A DNA stretch of 64,000 nucleotides from Jejuia algarum (GTDB lineage: Bacteria > Bacteroidota > Bacteroidia > Flavobacteriales > Flavobacteriaceae): assembly GCA_947495775.1 (NCBI GenBank), contig CANMAQ010000001.1, positions 310,001 to 374,000 on the forward strand, written 5' to 3'. A program made the translations under genes and the position numbers. This document shows, piece after piece, positions 1 through 8,405 of this stretch; position 1 is the stretch's first letter, and the number at the start of each line of letters is the position of its first letter. The notes under the pieces were generated by a model. It was given only the letters and a program-made list of their open reading frames with translations, was not told the origin of the DNA and did no database searches.

Positions 1-324
1 TGCACAAAAATACGGTGTGAATTAAAAAACAAATATCTGATATTGCAATGGGACATTTCATGGCAATCCCATCTAAATTAAGGTCTAAAGGCACACTTAA
101 ATGAAACAGAATACGTCCCTACATGTCTACATTTATAATGCCGTCTTATTTATATTAAAAAAAAGTAGAACTGCTCTATAAACTTCACAACGCCAAAGGG
201 GCTTTCATTCCATTATTCGCAGTCTAGTTTCTCCTAACATTATAAATTAACAAAACTGCTATTCGTCTGGGTGGTTCGCCAAAGCTTTAGTATTTTTATG
301 GCTAAATTTTTATTGAGCTAAATT
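1..324. other. Upstream spacer of ppc, no complete gene
   Basis: No complete gene is visible. Bases 2-25 read on the plus strand as AQKYGVN followed by a stop, which could be the last codons of a gene lying to the left, but seven residues are too few to be sure. The rest is AT-rich leader in front of ppc. I could not find a clean TTG-N19-TAnnTTTG promoter in it. Confidence 0.4.
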
Positions 325-2916
325 ATGTCTATTGAACCAAAATTAACGAGATTTAATCAATCCGTTTTGTCAAAATACCAAATATACAATAGTATATTCA
401 TGACACTACCGTTTGATTCTATCACCAAAACTGGTGTGTTACTACCACTTTTTCACGAAACCTGTGAAAAGGGGTTTAAAAACGGAGATGACCCTACGAC
501 TATTGTAGAAACTTTCTTTGAAAAATACCAAGGACGCAGAAATAAAAAGAGCCAAATAGACCTATTATTTAGGTTTATACAATACATAGAAAGACAAGTT
601 GTTTTATTTGATGCCATAGAAGATGCCGCCTTCCCTATTGTAAATAATATGGACGGTGTAGGTACACTTCGTAACTTAAAAGGTTCGGCTAAAGCTGAGG
701 GCAAATTAGAAGAATTAAAAACCTTTCTAGAGGAATTTAAGGTACGTATTGTATTAACAGCGCACCCTACTCAATTTTACCCAGGTTCTGTACTAGGAAT
801 TATTACGGCTTTAACTAAAGCTATTAAAGAAAATGATTTATCTGGCATCAACAATTTGTTTGCACAACTTGGTAAAACACCTTTCTTTAAGCATAAAAAA
901 CCAACGCCATATGATGAAGCCAAAAGCTTATTATGGTATTTAGAGAATGTATTTTACAAATCGTTTGGAGATATTTACAATTACATCCAAACCAGTATTT
1001 ATGCAGACGACAAAAGACATAACGACATTATAAATATTGGCTTTTGGCCAGGTGGAGATAGGGATGGAAATCCGTTTGTAAAGCCTAAAACAACATTAAA
1101 AGTTGCTAAAAAGCTTAAAAAGTCCATTTTAAAGAAATATTACACAGATCTAAGAGATCTTAGAAAGAAACTTACTTTTAGAGGTGTTGAAGATCGTATC
1201 ATTCGTTTAGAGACTATCATGTATGCGTATAGTATCGACTTAAAATACAGTGATGCAATTAGCGCAGAAGATTTTATAAACGAACTCTTAAGTATTAGAG
1301 CTATTCTTATTGATGAGCACCAATCCTTATACGTGACTGAAGTTAACAACTTGATTAACCGTGTGCATTTATTTGGATACCGCTTTGCGACTTTAGATAT
1401 TAGACAAGACAGCCGTATACACCACTCTGTTTTCACTACTGTGATAGACCATTTAATCGCAACAGGAAAGTCGTCTTTCCCTGCGAACTACCATGACTTA
1501 TCTGAAGCCGAACAAATAGAAATTCTCTCTAAATCTACAGATTCTATAAAAGATTTAGACGCTTTTGAAGATGAAATGGTTAGAAATACACTTAAAACAA
1601 TTTCTATCATTAAAGACATTCAAAAAAGCAACGGAGAGCGTGGCGCTAACCGTTACATCATTAGTAATAACCAAACGGCGCTTAACGTGATGCAATTATT
1701 TGCCATGTTAAAAATTGTAGCGTTTAAAGACAATTTAACAGTAGATGTCGCTCCATTATTTGAGACCATTCCAGATTTAGAAAATGCACCGGGTGTTATG
1801 GAACAACTGTACCAAAACCCAGAGTATATGGCGCATTTAAGAGCTAGAGGCAGCAAGCAAAACATCATGTTAGGATTCTCTGACGGTACAAAAGATGGCG
1901 GTTATTTAATGGCCAACTGGGGTATTTACAAAGCCAAAGAGCTTTTAACTGAAATGTCTAGAAAATATGACATCACCGTTATTTTCTTTGATGGTAGAGG
2001 TGGCCCACCAGCAAGAGGTGGTGGAAAAACACATAACTTCTATTCGTCTTTAGGCCCAACCATCGAGGATAAAGAAGTACAGTTAACCATTCAAGGACAA
2101 ACCGTAAGTTCTAACTTTGGTACTTTAGATTCGTCGCAGTTCAACTTAGAACAATTGATTAGCTCTGGTATTAAAAACAGAATTGATGGCGAGCGTAACA
2201 TGCTTTCTGATGCCGATAGAGTGGTTATGGAAGATCTAGCAGAAAACAGTTATCAAACGTATAAAGATTTTAAAAGCCATGCCATGTTTATTCCATATTT
2301 GGAGCGCATGAGTACTTTAAAATATTATGCGAAAACAAATATTGGTAGCCGCCCTTCTAAACGTGGGACGTCGGATAAACTTGTATTTTCAGATTTAAGA
2401 GCTATTCCTTTTGTAGGGTCTTGGAGCCAGTTAAAACAAAACGTACCTGGTTTCTATGGCGTTGGAACAGCATTAAAAGCCTATGAAGACAGAGGAGAAT
2501 TTGATAAGGTAGAACACCTTTACAACAATTCTAAATTCTTTAAGACTTTACTTGAAAATAGTATGATGTCCTTAACAAAGTCGTTCTTCGACTTAACAAA
2601 GTACATGTCTAAAGACGAAGAGTTTGGTGCATTCTGGACGATTATATTTGAAGAATACCAAACCACGAAACGTTTGTTATTAAAATTAACAGGGTACAGT
2701 GAGCTTATGGAAAATGAGCCTACAGGAAAAGCGTCTATAGCGGTTAGAGAATCTATTGTATTGCCATTACTTACCATACAACAGTATGCTTTAAAGAAAA
2801 TACAAGAGCTTGAAAAAGCAGGAACACCTAATGATGATCCTGAAAAAGTGATTTACGAGAAAATTGTAACGCGCTCTTTATTCGGTAACATTAACGCGAG
2901 TAGAAACTCAGCGTAA
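325..2916 (+). CDS. ppc: Phosphoenolpyruvate carboxylase
   Basis: Carboxylates phosphoenolpyruvate to oxaloacetate, an anaplerotic cytosolic reaction. At 863 residues it has the usual family length. The catalytic His lies in VLTAHPTQ (H147). GGDRDGNP follows at about 243-250, a glycine-rich loop FDGRGGPPARGGG at about 555-567, and the IGSRPSKR and FVGSWSQ motifs near residue 670-700. One oddity is that the loop carries Asp where the E. coli enzyme has a functionally important His (FHGRGG). The C-terminus ends RNSA rather than the common RNTG. The gene is a single transcription unit closed by the hairpin at 2944-2971. The identification is secure; whether the variant loop changes kinetics is unknown. 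Confidence 0.96.
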   Translation: MSIEPKLTRFNQSVLSKYQIYNSIFMTLPFDSITKTGVLLPLFHETCEKGFKNGDDPTTIVETFFEKYQGRRNKKSQIDLLFRFIQYIERQVVLFDAIEDAAFPIVNNMDGVGTLRNLKGSAKAEGKLEELKTFLEEFKVRIVLTAHPTQFYPGSVLGIITALTKAIKENDLSGINNLFAQLGKTPFFKHKKPTPYDEAKSLLWYLENVFYKSFGDIYNYIQTSIYADDKRHNDIINIGFWPGGDRDGNPFVKPKTTLKVAKKLKKSILKKYYTDLRDLRKKLTFRGVEDRIIRLETIMYAYSIDLKYSDAISAEDFINELLSIRAILIDEHQSLYVTEVNNLINRVHLFGYRFATLDIRQDSRIHHSVFTTVIDHLIATGKSSFPANYHDLSEAEQIEILSKSTDSIKDLDAFEDEMVRNTLKTISIIKDIQKSNGERGANRYIISNNQTALNVMQLFAMLKIVAFKDNLTVDVAPLFETIPDLENAPGVMEQLYQNPEYMAHLRARGSKQNIMLGFSDGTKDGGYLMANWGIYKAKELLTEMSRKYDITVIFFDGRGGPPARGGGKTHNFYSSLGPTIEDKEVQLTIQGQTVSSNFGTLDSSQFNLEQLISSGIKNRIDGERNMLSDADRVVMEDLAENSYQTYKDFKSHAMFIPYLERMSTLKYYAKTNIGSRPSKRGTSDKLVFSDLRAIPFVGSWSQLKQNVPGFYGVGTALKAYEDRGEFDKVEHLYNNSKFFKTLLENSMMSLTKSFFDLTKYMSKDEEFGAFWTIIFEEYQTTKRLLLKLTGYSELMENEPTGKASIAVRESIVLPLLTIQQYALKKIQELEKAGTPNDDPEKVIYEKIVTRSLFGNINASRNSA

Positions 2917-2943
2917 ACATACGATACTAAAAACAAGAAGCAG

Positions 2944-2980
2944 CCCTCAATTTATTCATTTAAATTGGGGGTTACTTTTT
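2944..2980 (+). terminator. Rho-independent terminator after ppc
   Basis: An 11-bp stem (CCCTCAATTTA against TAAATTGGGGG, one G-T wobble) with a short loop is followed by a T-rich stretch, 28 bases after the ppc stop codon. Confidence 0.75.
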
Positions 2981-3016
2981 AGTTGTTATCTTAAGTTAAA
3001 TTTAAACACCTACACT

Positions 3017-3781
3017 TTGGCCTATCTCGAATTACTACAAACGCATCATTTATCACAAGCGCAATGGTTAGCCATACTATTAGCTGCTTTTATTCTAGGA
3101 TTTTCTAAATCTGGAATTAAAGGCATAGGCATTATCATTATTTTAATCCTGGCTTTTGTATTCGGCGAAAAATCATCGACAGGTATTTTATTGCCTATGC
3201 TCATAGCAGCAGATATTGTTGCGGTACGTTATTACAATAGGCACACGCAATGGCGTTTTATTAAAAAACTCTTACCTGCCATGGTTATTGGAGTTTTAGT
3301 AGGCGTTTGGGTTGGTGATTTTATTTCTGAAACCACCTTTAAGCGGGTTATGGCATTCATTATTATAAGTTCCATAGGCATTATGTGGTATTTTGAAAAG
3401 TTAAAATCTACCCAAGCGCCACAATCGAAATGGTTTTCGAGTACCGCAGGGTTTCTCGCCGGTTTTACAACCATGATTGGAAACTTAGCAGGCCCTATTT
3501 CGAATATTTATTTTTTAGCAGTACGTCTGCCTAAAAACGAATTTATTGGCACAGCAGCTTGGCTGTTTTTCATCATAAATGTTTTTAAACTCCCGTTTCA
3601 TTTTTTCATTTGGAAAACCGTAACTCTAGAAAGTTTAGCCTTAAACCTTGTAGTAGTGCCTGCCATTTTAGCGGGATTCTTTTTAGGTGCGAAGCTGGTC
3701 AAACACATTTCTAATGTGAATTACCGCCGCTTCATAATTATAGTAACTGCGCTTGGTGGACTTATCATTTTATTTCGATAA
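3017..3781 (+). CDS. TauE/SafE family anion permease
   Basis: This is an integral membrane protein of 254 residues with about eight hydrophobic segments. It has the two-repeat layout of the TauE/SafE (DUF81) family, whose members export sulfite, sulfoacetate or related organic anions. Repeat 1 opens with ILGFSKSGIKGIGIIIILIL and repeat 2 with AGFTTMIGNLAGPISNIYFL, the typical re-entrant motif. The start must be TTG at 3017, because the next in-frame ATG lies well inside the first repeat. It stands alone between ppc and the TM2 gene, so the sequence gives no clue to the substrate. Confidence 0.85.
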   Translation: MAYLELLQTHHLSQAQWLAILLAAFILGFSKSGIKGIGIIIILILAFVFGEKSSTGILLPMLIAADIVAVRYYNRHTQWRFIKKLLPAMVIGVLVGVWVGDFISETTFKRVMAFIIISSIGIMWYFEKLKSTQAPQSKWFSSTAGFLAGFTTMIGNLAGPISNIYFLAVRLPKNEFIGTAAWLFFIINVFKLPFHFFIWKTVTLESLALNLVVVPAILAGFFLGAKLVKHISNVNYRRFIIIVTALGGLIILFR

Positions 3782-3873
3782 CAAAAACAGTAACAATTTA
3801 AGAGATTAAGCTACAAATAGATAAATGATTATTATTTTTATTACATTTAAAACCTAAACAAAAACCAAACATT

Positions 3874-4284
3874 ATGTCAGACGAAAAAAACCTAAACGAC
3901 GATTTAAACGATATGTTAGACGATGCTAAAGAAGGCGCTAAAAAAGCAGCTGATAAAGCGGGTGAATTAGCTAATGAGGCTAAAGAAGCGGCTTCAGATT
4001 TTGCCGAAAGTGCTAAAGAGGCATTTACATCCGATGATAACAAAAAAGTCTTAGCAGGAATATTAGCAATACTACTAGGTTGGTTAGGTGTACACAAATT
4101 TGTTCTCGGCTATCAAAAAGAAGGTATCATTATGGCTGCCGTAGGCGTAATCGGTTGTTTTTTATGTGGTATACCAACCGTGGTCGTTTCAATTATAGGC
4201 TTAGTGGAAGGCATTATGTATTTAACAAAATCTGATGAAGAGTTTTATAATACCTACCAAGCTGGACAAAAACCTTGGTTTTAA
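3874..4284 (+). CDS. TM2 domain protein with amphipathic N-terminal helix
   Basis: A 136-residue protein in two parts. Residues 1-60 are charged and Ala-rich, with repeats of the type KEGAKKAADKAGELANEAKEAA that should form an amphipathic or coiled-coil helix like LEA or apolipoprotein repeats. Residues 65-125 are a TM2 domain: two membrane helices around GWLGVHKFVLGYQKEGIIMA and a short CGIP turn. TM2 proteins are widespread and their role is poorly defined. The gene converges on the DUF805 gene, sharing the bidirectional terminator at 4321-4354. Confidence 0.85.
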   Translation: MSDEKNLNDDLNDMLDDAKEGAKKAADKAGELANEAKEAASDFAESAKEAFTSDDNKKVLAGILAILLGWLGVHKFVLGYQKEGIIMAAVGVIGCFLCGIPTVVVSIIGLVEGIMYLTKSDEEFYNTYQAGQKPWF

Positions 4285-4320
4285 TCCATTTTATGCATTA
4301 GAATTGGAGGTTTCACAAAT

Positions 4321-4354
4321 AAAAAAGGGCTAACAAAATTTTGCTAGCCCTTTT
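4321..4354. terminator. Bidirectional terminator between TM2 and DUF805 genes
   Basis: AGGGCTA and TAGCCCT arms extended by an AAAATTTT centre, with A-runs on the left and T-runs on the right, form a near-perfect hairpin. It suits both convergent genes. Confidence 0.8.
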
Positions 4355-4370
4355 ATAAAAATTGTATGTT

Positions 4371-4733
4371 CTATTCCACACCAATTTGGTTTATCTCATC
4401 ACCGCCCGTCTTAGGGTTAGGCCCCCACTTGTTAGTTCCTTCCTCACTGTCTGTACATAGTAAAATCAAGTTATATATTGGAATCAACAAAAACCAACCA
4501 CTCTTCCCAACATCATGTATTCGTCTAACACCAACAGCAAGCGTTGGTACTAATACGGCAAACGAGTGTATCGAACTTATAATAGATAAAGCGGAGATCT
4601 CTGTAACTATAGCTAAAATCATAAACCCATAAGTTATTAGCAAACTAATTAAAGTAAACATCCAATATTCTTTACGTCTTGCTCTTCCTTTAAAATCTGC
4701 AAACTGTTTTAATACTTTTAAATACCAATTCAT
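4371..4733 (-). CDS. DUF805 family membrane protein
   Basis: A 120-residue small membrane protein. The N-terminal FADFKGRARRKEYW is the DUF805 signature. It is followed by two or three hydrophobic helices (about 25-45, 46-70 and 85-100), the VGVRRIHDVGKSGWFLLIPI motif and the closing NKWGPNPK. Members are inner-membrane proteins of unknown activity. It converges with the TM2 protein, the same kind of small envelope protein. Identification of the family is firm, but function is not known. Confidence 0.88.
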   Translation of the reverse strand: MNWYLKVLKQFADFKGRARRKEYWMFTLISLLITYGFMILAIVTEISALSIISSIHSFAVLVPTLAVGVRRIHDVGKSGWFLLIPIYNLILLCTDSEEGTNKWGPNPKTGGDEINQIGVE

Positions 4734-4796
4734 TCTAATTTGATTTTTGTGTTAATATTCTCAAATATAACTTTTATTATTTACAGTATAATCGTA

Positions 4797-4808
4797 ATAT
4801 TGCAATAT
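4797..4808. promoter_or_regulatory. Candidate ArsR operator (ATATTGCAATAT palindrome)
   Basis: A perfect 12-bp palindrome ATATTGCAATAT lies 40 bases before the arsR start, where an autoregulatory ArsR/SmtB dimer would bind. Eleven of its 12 bases recur inside arsR at 4938-4948. Binding is inferred from position and symmetry only. Confidence 0.5.
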
Positions 4809-4847
4809 AACAATTTAACTCAGTTTTAGAACCACAATATTAAAACT

Positions 4848-5171
4848 ATGGGCGCTTCTAAATTAGACCTACACGCAGAGGACATCAAAACAATGGCCAC
4901 CATTGCAAAGGTCTTTGCGCATCCTGCACGTATTGCCATATTGCAATACATAAGCAAACAAGAATCCTGTATTTGTAACGATATTGTGGATGAAATAGGT
5001 TTATCACAGCCTACAATATCACAGCATTTACAAGTAATAAACAAGGCAGGCCTCTTAAAAGGGAATTACAAAGGTAAGAGCATTTGTTATTGCTTAAATG
5101 TAGAACGCTTCCAAGAGTTCCAAGCCCAGTTTAATCATTTCTTTAAAACAACAACCGCTAAGTGTTGTTAA
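4848..5171 (+). CDS. ArsR/SmtB family metalloregulator
   Basis: A 107-residue winged-helix repressor. Residues 15-45 hold the typical FAHPARIAILQYI dimerisation region. SCICNDIV (about 41-48) puts a Cys-x-Cys pair in the place of the arsenic-sensing CVC of ArsR. The DNA-reading helix is LSQPTISQHLQVINKAGLL. The protein ends in TAKCC, giving extra thiols. The gene opens an operon with the DUF6428-like and phosphatase genes (gaps of 33 and 18 bases). It should repress the operon until As(III) or a similar thiophilic ion binds. The sensed metal is inferred from the cysteines and neighbours. Confidence 0.88.
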   Translation: MGASKLDLHAEDIKTMATIAKVFAHPARIAILQYISKQESCICNDIVDEIGLSQPTISQHLQVINKAGLLKGNYKGKSICYCLNVERFQEFQAQFNHFFKTTTAKCC

Positions 5172-5204
5172 ACATAATTTCTATACCAAAACACATTCAT
5201 ATCT

Positions 5205-5699
5205 ATGAAAACCCAAGACTTATTTACCGTATTAAACGCTCATAAAGACAAAACCCTTTTATTTGAATATGCCGAAGGTGTTTTTGTAGGCGCAAACTAT
5301 CATATTACAGAAGTAAAACACATAACTGTAGACGCTGTAGACTGTGGTGCGCAAGCCGATAACTGGAAGGAAACCATTATACAATTATGGGAAAGTCCAG
5401 ATGAGATTGGCAAAACAGAATACATGTCTGTTTTAAAAGCACTTGGCATCCTTAATAAAGTAGGTACTATAAAACCTTATATCCTAGATGCCGAAGTAAA
5501 ATTTGAATATAGCAATGCGCTCTTTCATACGGCACAACTCTTTGTAAACGATTTTGAAATACGTGGCCATAACCTCATCGTTAAACTTGCCATACAACCT
5601 ACAGATTGCAAAGCTAAAGAACTATGCGGTGTGCCTGAACCAGAAGCTGCAGATACCAATAATGCGTCGTGTTGCACGCCTAGTAGTGGTTGTTGTTAA
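5205..5699 (+). CDS. DUF6428-like protein with Cys-rich tail
   Basis: A 164-residue soluble protein that I match from memory to the DUF6428 family, found beside ArsR genes in Bacteroidetes. No signal peptide or membrane segment is seen. Its most telling feature is the tail, residues about 153-164, which reads CCTPSSGCC: two vicinal Cys pairs well suited to bind As(III) or another soft metal. A further Cys pair (CKAKELC) precedes it. It lies between the repressor and the phosphatase-type reductase. A role as arsenic chaperone or buffer is inference; no enzymatic motif is visible. Confidence 0.65.
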   Translation: MKTQDLFTVLNAHKDKTLLFEYAEGVFVGANYHITEVKHITVDAVDCGAQADNWKETIIQLWESPDEIGKTEYMSVLKALGILNKVGTIKPYILDAEVKFEYSNALFHTAQLFVNDFEIRGHNLIVKLAIQPTDCKAKELCGVPEPEAADTNNASCCTPSSGCC

Positions 5700-5717
5700 T
5701 TATTAAAAGTACACATT

Positions 5718-6326
5718 ATGTTATTTACAGACATCGCTAGCACCATAGCAGGATTAGACACAACGACGATTACCGCAGACCGCAAAGTGGTTCTCCAACC
5801 ACTTATAGACTTTATAAAAGCCAAAGTTAAAGCTAAGGCTATCATTCGCTTAAATTTTATTTGTACGCATAACTCTCGACGCAGCCATTTATCACAGATT
5901 TGGGCGCAAACTATGGCCACTCATCATAACATTAGCAACGTGTTTAGTTACTCTGGAGGAACAGAAGCTACAGCCATGTTTCCTAAGGTAGGTGAAACCT
6001 TAAAAACCCAAGGCTTTCAAGTTTTAAAACTGTCTGAAGACCAAAACCCTGTGTATGGTATAAAATTCGCTGCAAATGAAGCCGCTATTATAGCTTTTTC
6101 AAAGCAATTTAGTGATGCTTTTAATCCAAAATCGGCCTTTGCTGCTATTATGACCTGTGCTTCAGCTGATAAAGGATGCCCTATGGTCTTCGGTTGTGAA
6201 GCGCGTATTCCTATTACGTATGAAGATCCTAAAAAATCTGATGGCACCCCTTTACAGACAGAAACCTATTTCAATAGAAGTTTAGAAATTGCTACAGAAA
6301 TGAAATATGTATTTTCTAACCTATAA
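5718..6326 (+). CDS. LMW protein-tyrosine-phosphatase / arsenate reductase-type protein
   Basis: A 202-residue member of the low-molecular-weight phosphatase fold. The P-loop CX5R is CTHNSRR (C49 to R55) after the hydrophobic strand IIRLNFI. Downstream are the AIMTCASADKGCPMVFG region, with a Cys pair that could serve as a resolving pair, and YEDPKKSDGTP, which supplies the general-acid Asp expected in this fold. Related proteins in this operon are usually called arsenate reductase or protein-tyrosine-phosphatase. It is longer than the about 130-150 residue ArsC type. Context with ArsR favours arsenate reduction, but no ACR3 or ArsB exporter follows it. Confidence 0.75.
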   Translation: MLFTDIASTIAGLDTTTITADRKVVLQPLIDFIKAKVKAKAIIRLNFICTHNSRRSHLSQIWAQTMATHHNISNVFSYSGGTEATAMFPKVGETLKTQGFQVLKLSEDQNPVYGIKFAANEAAIIAFSKQFSDAFNPKSAFAAIMTCASADKGCPMVFGCEARIPITYEDPKKSDGTPLQTETYFNRSLEIATEMKYVFSNL

Positions 6327-6341
6327 TTAAAGTTCCCCTTA

Positions 6342-6390
6342 AAACACGTCTCTTATGCGCTTCTACTAGAAGCGCACAAAAGACGTGTTT
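6342..6390 (+). terminator. Nested long hairpin after the arsenic-type operon
   Basis: A 10-bp outer stem (AAACACGTCT / AGACGTGTTT) encloses symmetric 5-base internal loops and an 8-bp inner stem GCGCTTCT / AGAAGCGC with a 3-base loop. No long T-run follows, so it may be a terminator or an RNA-stabilising or control structure. Confidence 0.6.
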
Positions 6391-6610
6391 ATATATTACA
6401 ACCACACTTTACACATATAACAGAGTGTTATCGCCTGCGTATATACTTATATCGTGGACAAAATTTGTTGTTTCGGAACAATACCCATCAACTACAACAC
6501 GTAAAATTGTTGTATATACATCCTATTTGCTTTAAGAACATAAACTCTAAAACATAGGCATTGTCCTTTTTTAAAAAACAATTAATTTAGCGCCAAATAG
6601 CACTAAAATC

Positions 6611-8308
6611 ATGATACAGCCCTACAAAACCACTATAAGACCAACCGCTTTTATATATACGCCACTTTGTATATTAATTTGTTTGTTTACGTTTAGCTTA
6701 CTAAGCGCACAAGTTACTCTAAGTACAGATTTTACAGACCCTAGCAAAGCGACATCTAAATTACATAATGTTTGGACGGTTGCAAACCGCATTTCACCTA
6801 CAAAAGGGGTAAATGTTGCCAACACTATGTCTGTAAATGTTGTGCGAATGGTTGGTGGTATCACTAAAATGGTTAACGGTAAGCGGGTGCCTAACTATGC
6901 ATACGATCCTTGCCGTTACGATTCTATTTCTAATACATATATTTACAATTGGAAACCCTTATTTTCTAGAATTGACAAAATTAAGCGTTCTAACACCAAA
7001 ATTCATCAAATTGTTTTAGACCAACCTTGTTGGGCATTTCAACATGGCTATCATTTTTTACCTGATGATACACCTTATAATGGTACTGATTTTAAAGAAA
7101 GTGAGCGGATATCTATTTACGGCAATTCGCTTCCTCCTAAAGACAAGAAGGCTTATGCTAAATTCGTAAAAGCCATGCTAAAAGCCTTGGTGAAAAATTA
7201 TGGAAAAAAGCAAGTCCTAAAGTGGCGCTTTAGAGTAGGTTCTGAAATTGAAACCCCAGACCATTGGAGAGGTACCAAAGAAGATTTTATCTCCTATTTC
7301 GCCATCACAGAGAAAGCTATACGAGCTGTATTACCAGATGCAAAAATAGGGGTGCATACGCGAACACCCGATTTTTTATTTAAAGCAGGTAAGGTTAAAA
7401 ATTACAAAGGCGAAGCATTTGCTTCTTTCGCCTCTAGCCTTATCAACTATTGTTATGATCACAAGGTACGTTATGATTTTTGGGGGATTTCGGATTATGT
7501 TATTGTAAACGACTCCAGACCACTTCAAATTAGTGCCAAATATGATGAATTATTTGCGCCTTTGGTAACGCATCCTAAATGGCAAGCCCACACCATTCTA
7601 GATGTTATGGAATACGCTTCTGTCACGTCAATAAAAGGTCGTAATTACATGAAAGTGTCTACCACGCATTCAGAAATCATAGATCTTGCATTTTCACATA
7701 TGTTTTACACGCATAATGCAAAAGGTCTTGATCAAATTTACAGATGGGGAATGCGTAAGAGGTCTAAAAACACTGGAGCCCTATTAGAGCTCCATAAAAT
7801 GGTTGGTAAAACCAGATACAAAACAATACAACAGGGCATTCCCGCTACAAAAAGTAATACCGTAAAAGTACTATTTGCAAAACATGATACCTCGAACGGT
7901 TTCGACGCTTTGCTTTATAGTTTTAATGATAACGATCTAAATGAAAAACCAGAAGAATCTGTGCGTTTACAAATGGGCACTCATTTTCCTGTAGGTTCTC
8001 AACTAAAATATAGAAAAGCATTATACAGTAAGTCTCAAAATAAATTCCAAAGTTTTCTAGAAAGCAACCCCAATTACAAATCGATTTGGCTAAAGCCTAA
8101 ATATGACAAACGTGGGGACCCTATAAAAATATTAAATACAGCAGGAAAAGCGGCTTGGAAGGCCTATAACCACAAAACACCATATGCATTCTCTAAATGG
8201 AAAACGATAACGACAGTTGCACGTCAAGATAACAAAGCGGGGTCTTTAATCTCTCTTGAGACCCAATTACCGTCTTTTTCATATGAAAAATACGAATTTA
8301 AACCATAA
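6611..8308 (+). CDS. Putative secreted GH39-like glycoside hydrolase
   Basis: A 565-residue protein with an N-terminal hydrophobic segment (about 18-34, ending LSAQ), so probably exported. Residues 40-400 resemble a clan GH-A barrel of the GH39 type. They include ANRISPTKG, NVVRMVGGI, and RVGSEIETPDHW with E212 in the place of the acid/base Glu of GH39 (usually after Asn; here Ser). HWRGTKEDF and DAKIGVHT follow as in GH39, and VMEYAS places E334 as a candidate nucleophile. The C-terminal part looks beta-rich. It has no SusC/D or other carbohydrate genes nearby, so the substrate cannot be named. The family call is by motif resemblance only. Confidence 0.5.
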   Translation: MIQPYKTTIRPTAFIYTPLCILICLFTFSLLSAQVTLSTDFTDPSKATSKLHNVWTVANRISPTKGVNVANTMSVNVVRMVGGITKMVNGKRVPNYAYDPCRYDSISNTYIYNWKPLFSRIDKIKRSNTKIHQIVLDQPCWAFQHGYHFLPDDTPYNGTDFKESERISIYGNSLPPKDKKAYAKFVKAMLKALVKNYGKKQVLKWRFRVGSEIETPDHWRGTKEDFISYFAITEKAIRAVLPDAKIGVHTRTPDFLFKAGKVKNYKGEAFASFASSLINYCYDHKVRYDFWGISDYVIVNDSRPLQISAKYDELFAPLVTHPKWQAHTILDVMEYASVTSIKGRNYMKVSTTHSEIIDLAFSHMFYTHNAKGLDQIYRWGMRKRSKNTGALLELHKMVGKTRYKTIQQGIPATKSNTVKVLFAKHDTSNGFDALLYSFNDNDLNEKPEESVRLQMGTHFPVGSQLKYRKALYSKSQNKFQSFLESNPNYKSIWLKPKYDKRGDPIKILNTAGKAAWKAYNHKTPYAFSKWKTITTVARQDNKAGSLISLETQLPSFSYEKYEFKP

Positions 8309-8405
8309 CCGTTTATAGCATTTTAACTTTTGAATACCGTGTAAATTAGCGCACTTCTATAGATTCATGCATTGAACAGTGTCAAGGGTACTGTTTTAGA
8401 ATTAA

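Noticed and set aside
6391..6610. Possible tRNA or riboswitch before the glycoside hydrolase
   Set aside because: I tried to fold cloverleaf or known aptamer cores and found no consistent stems or conserved loop sequences.
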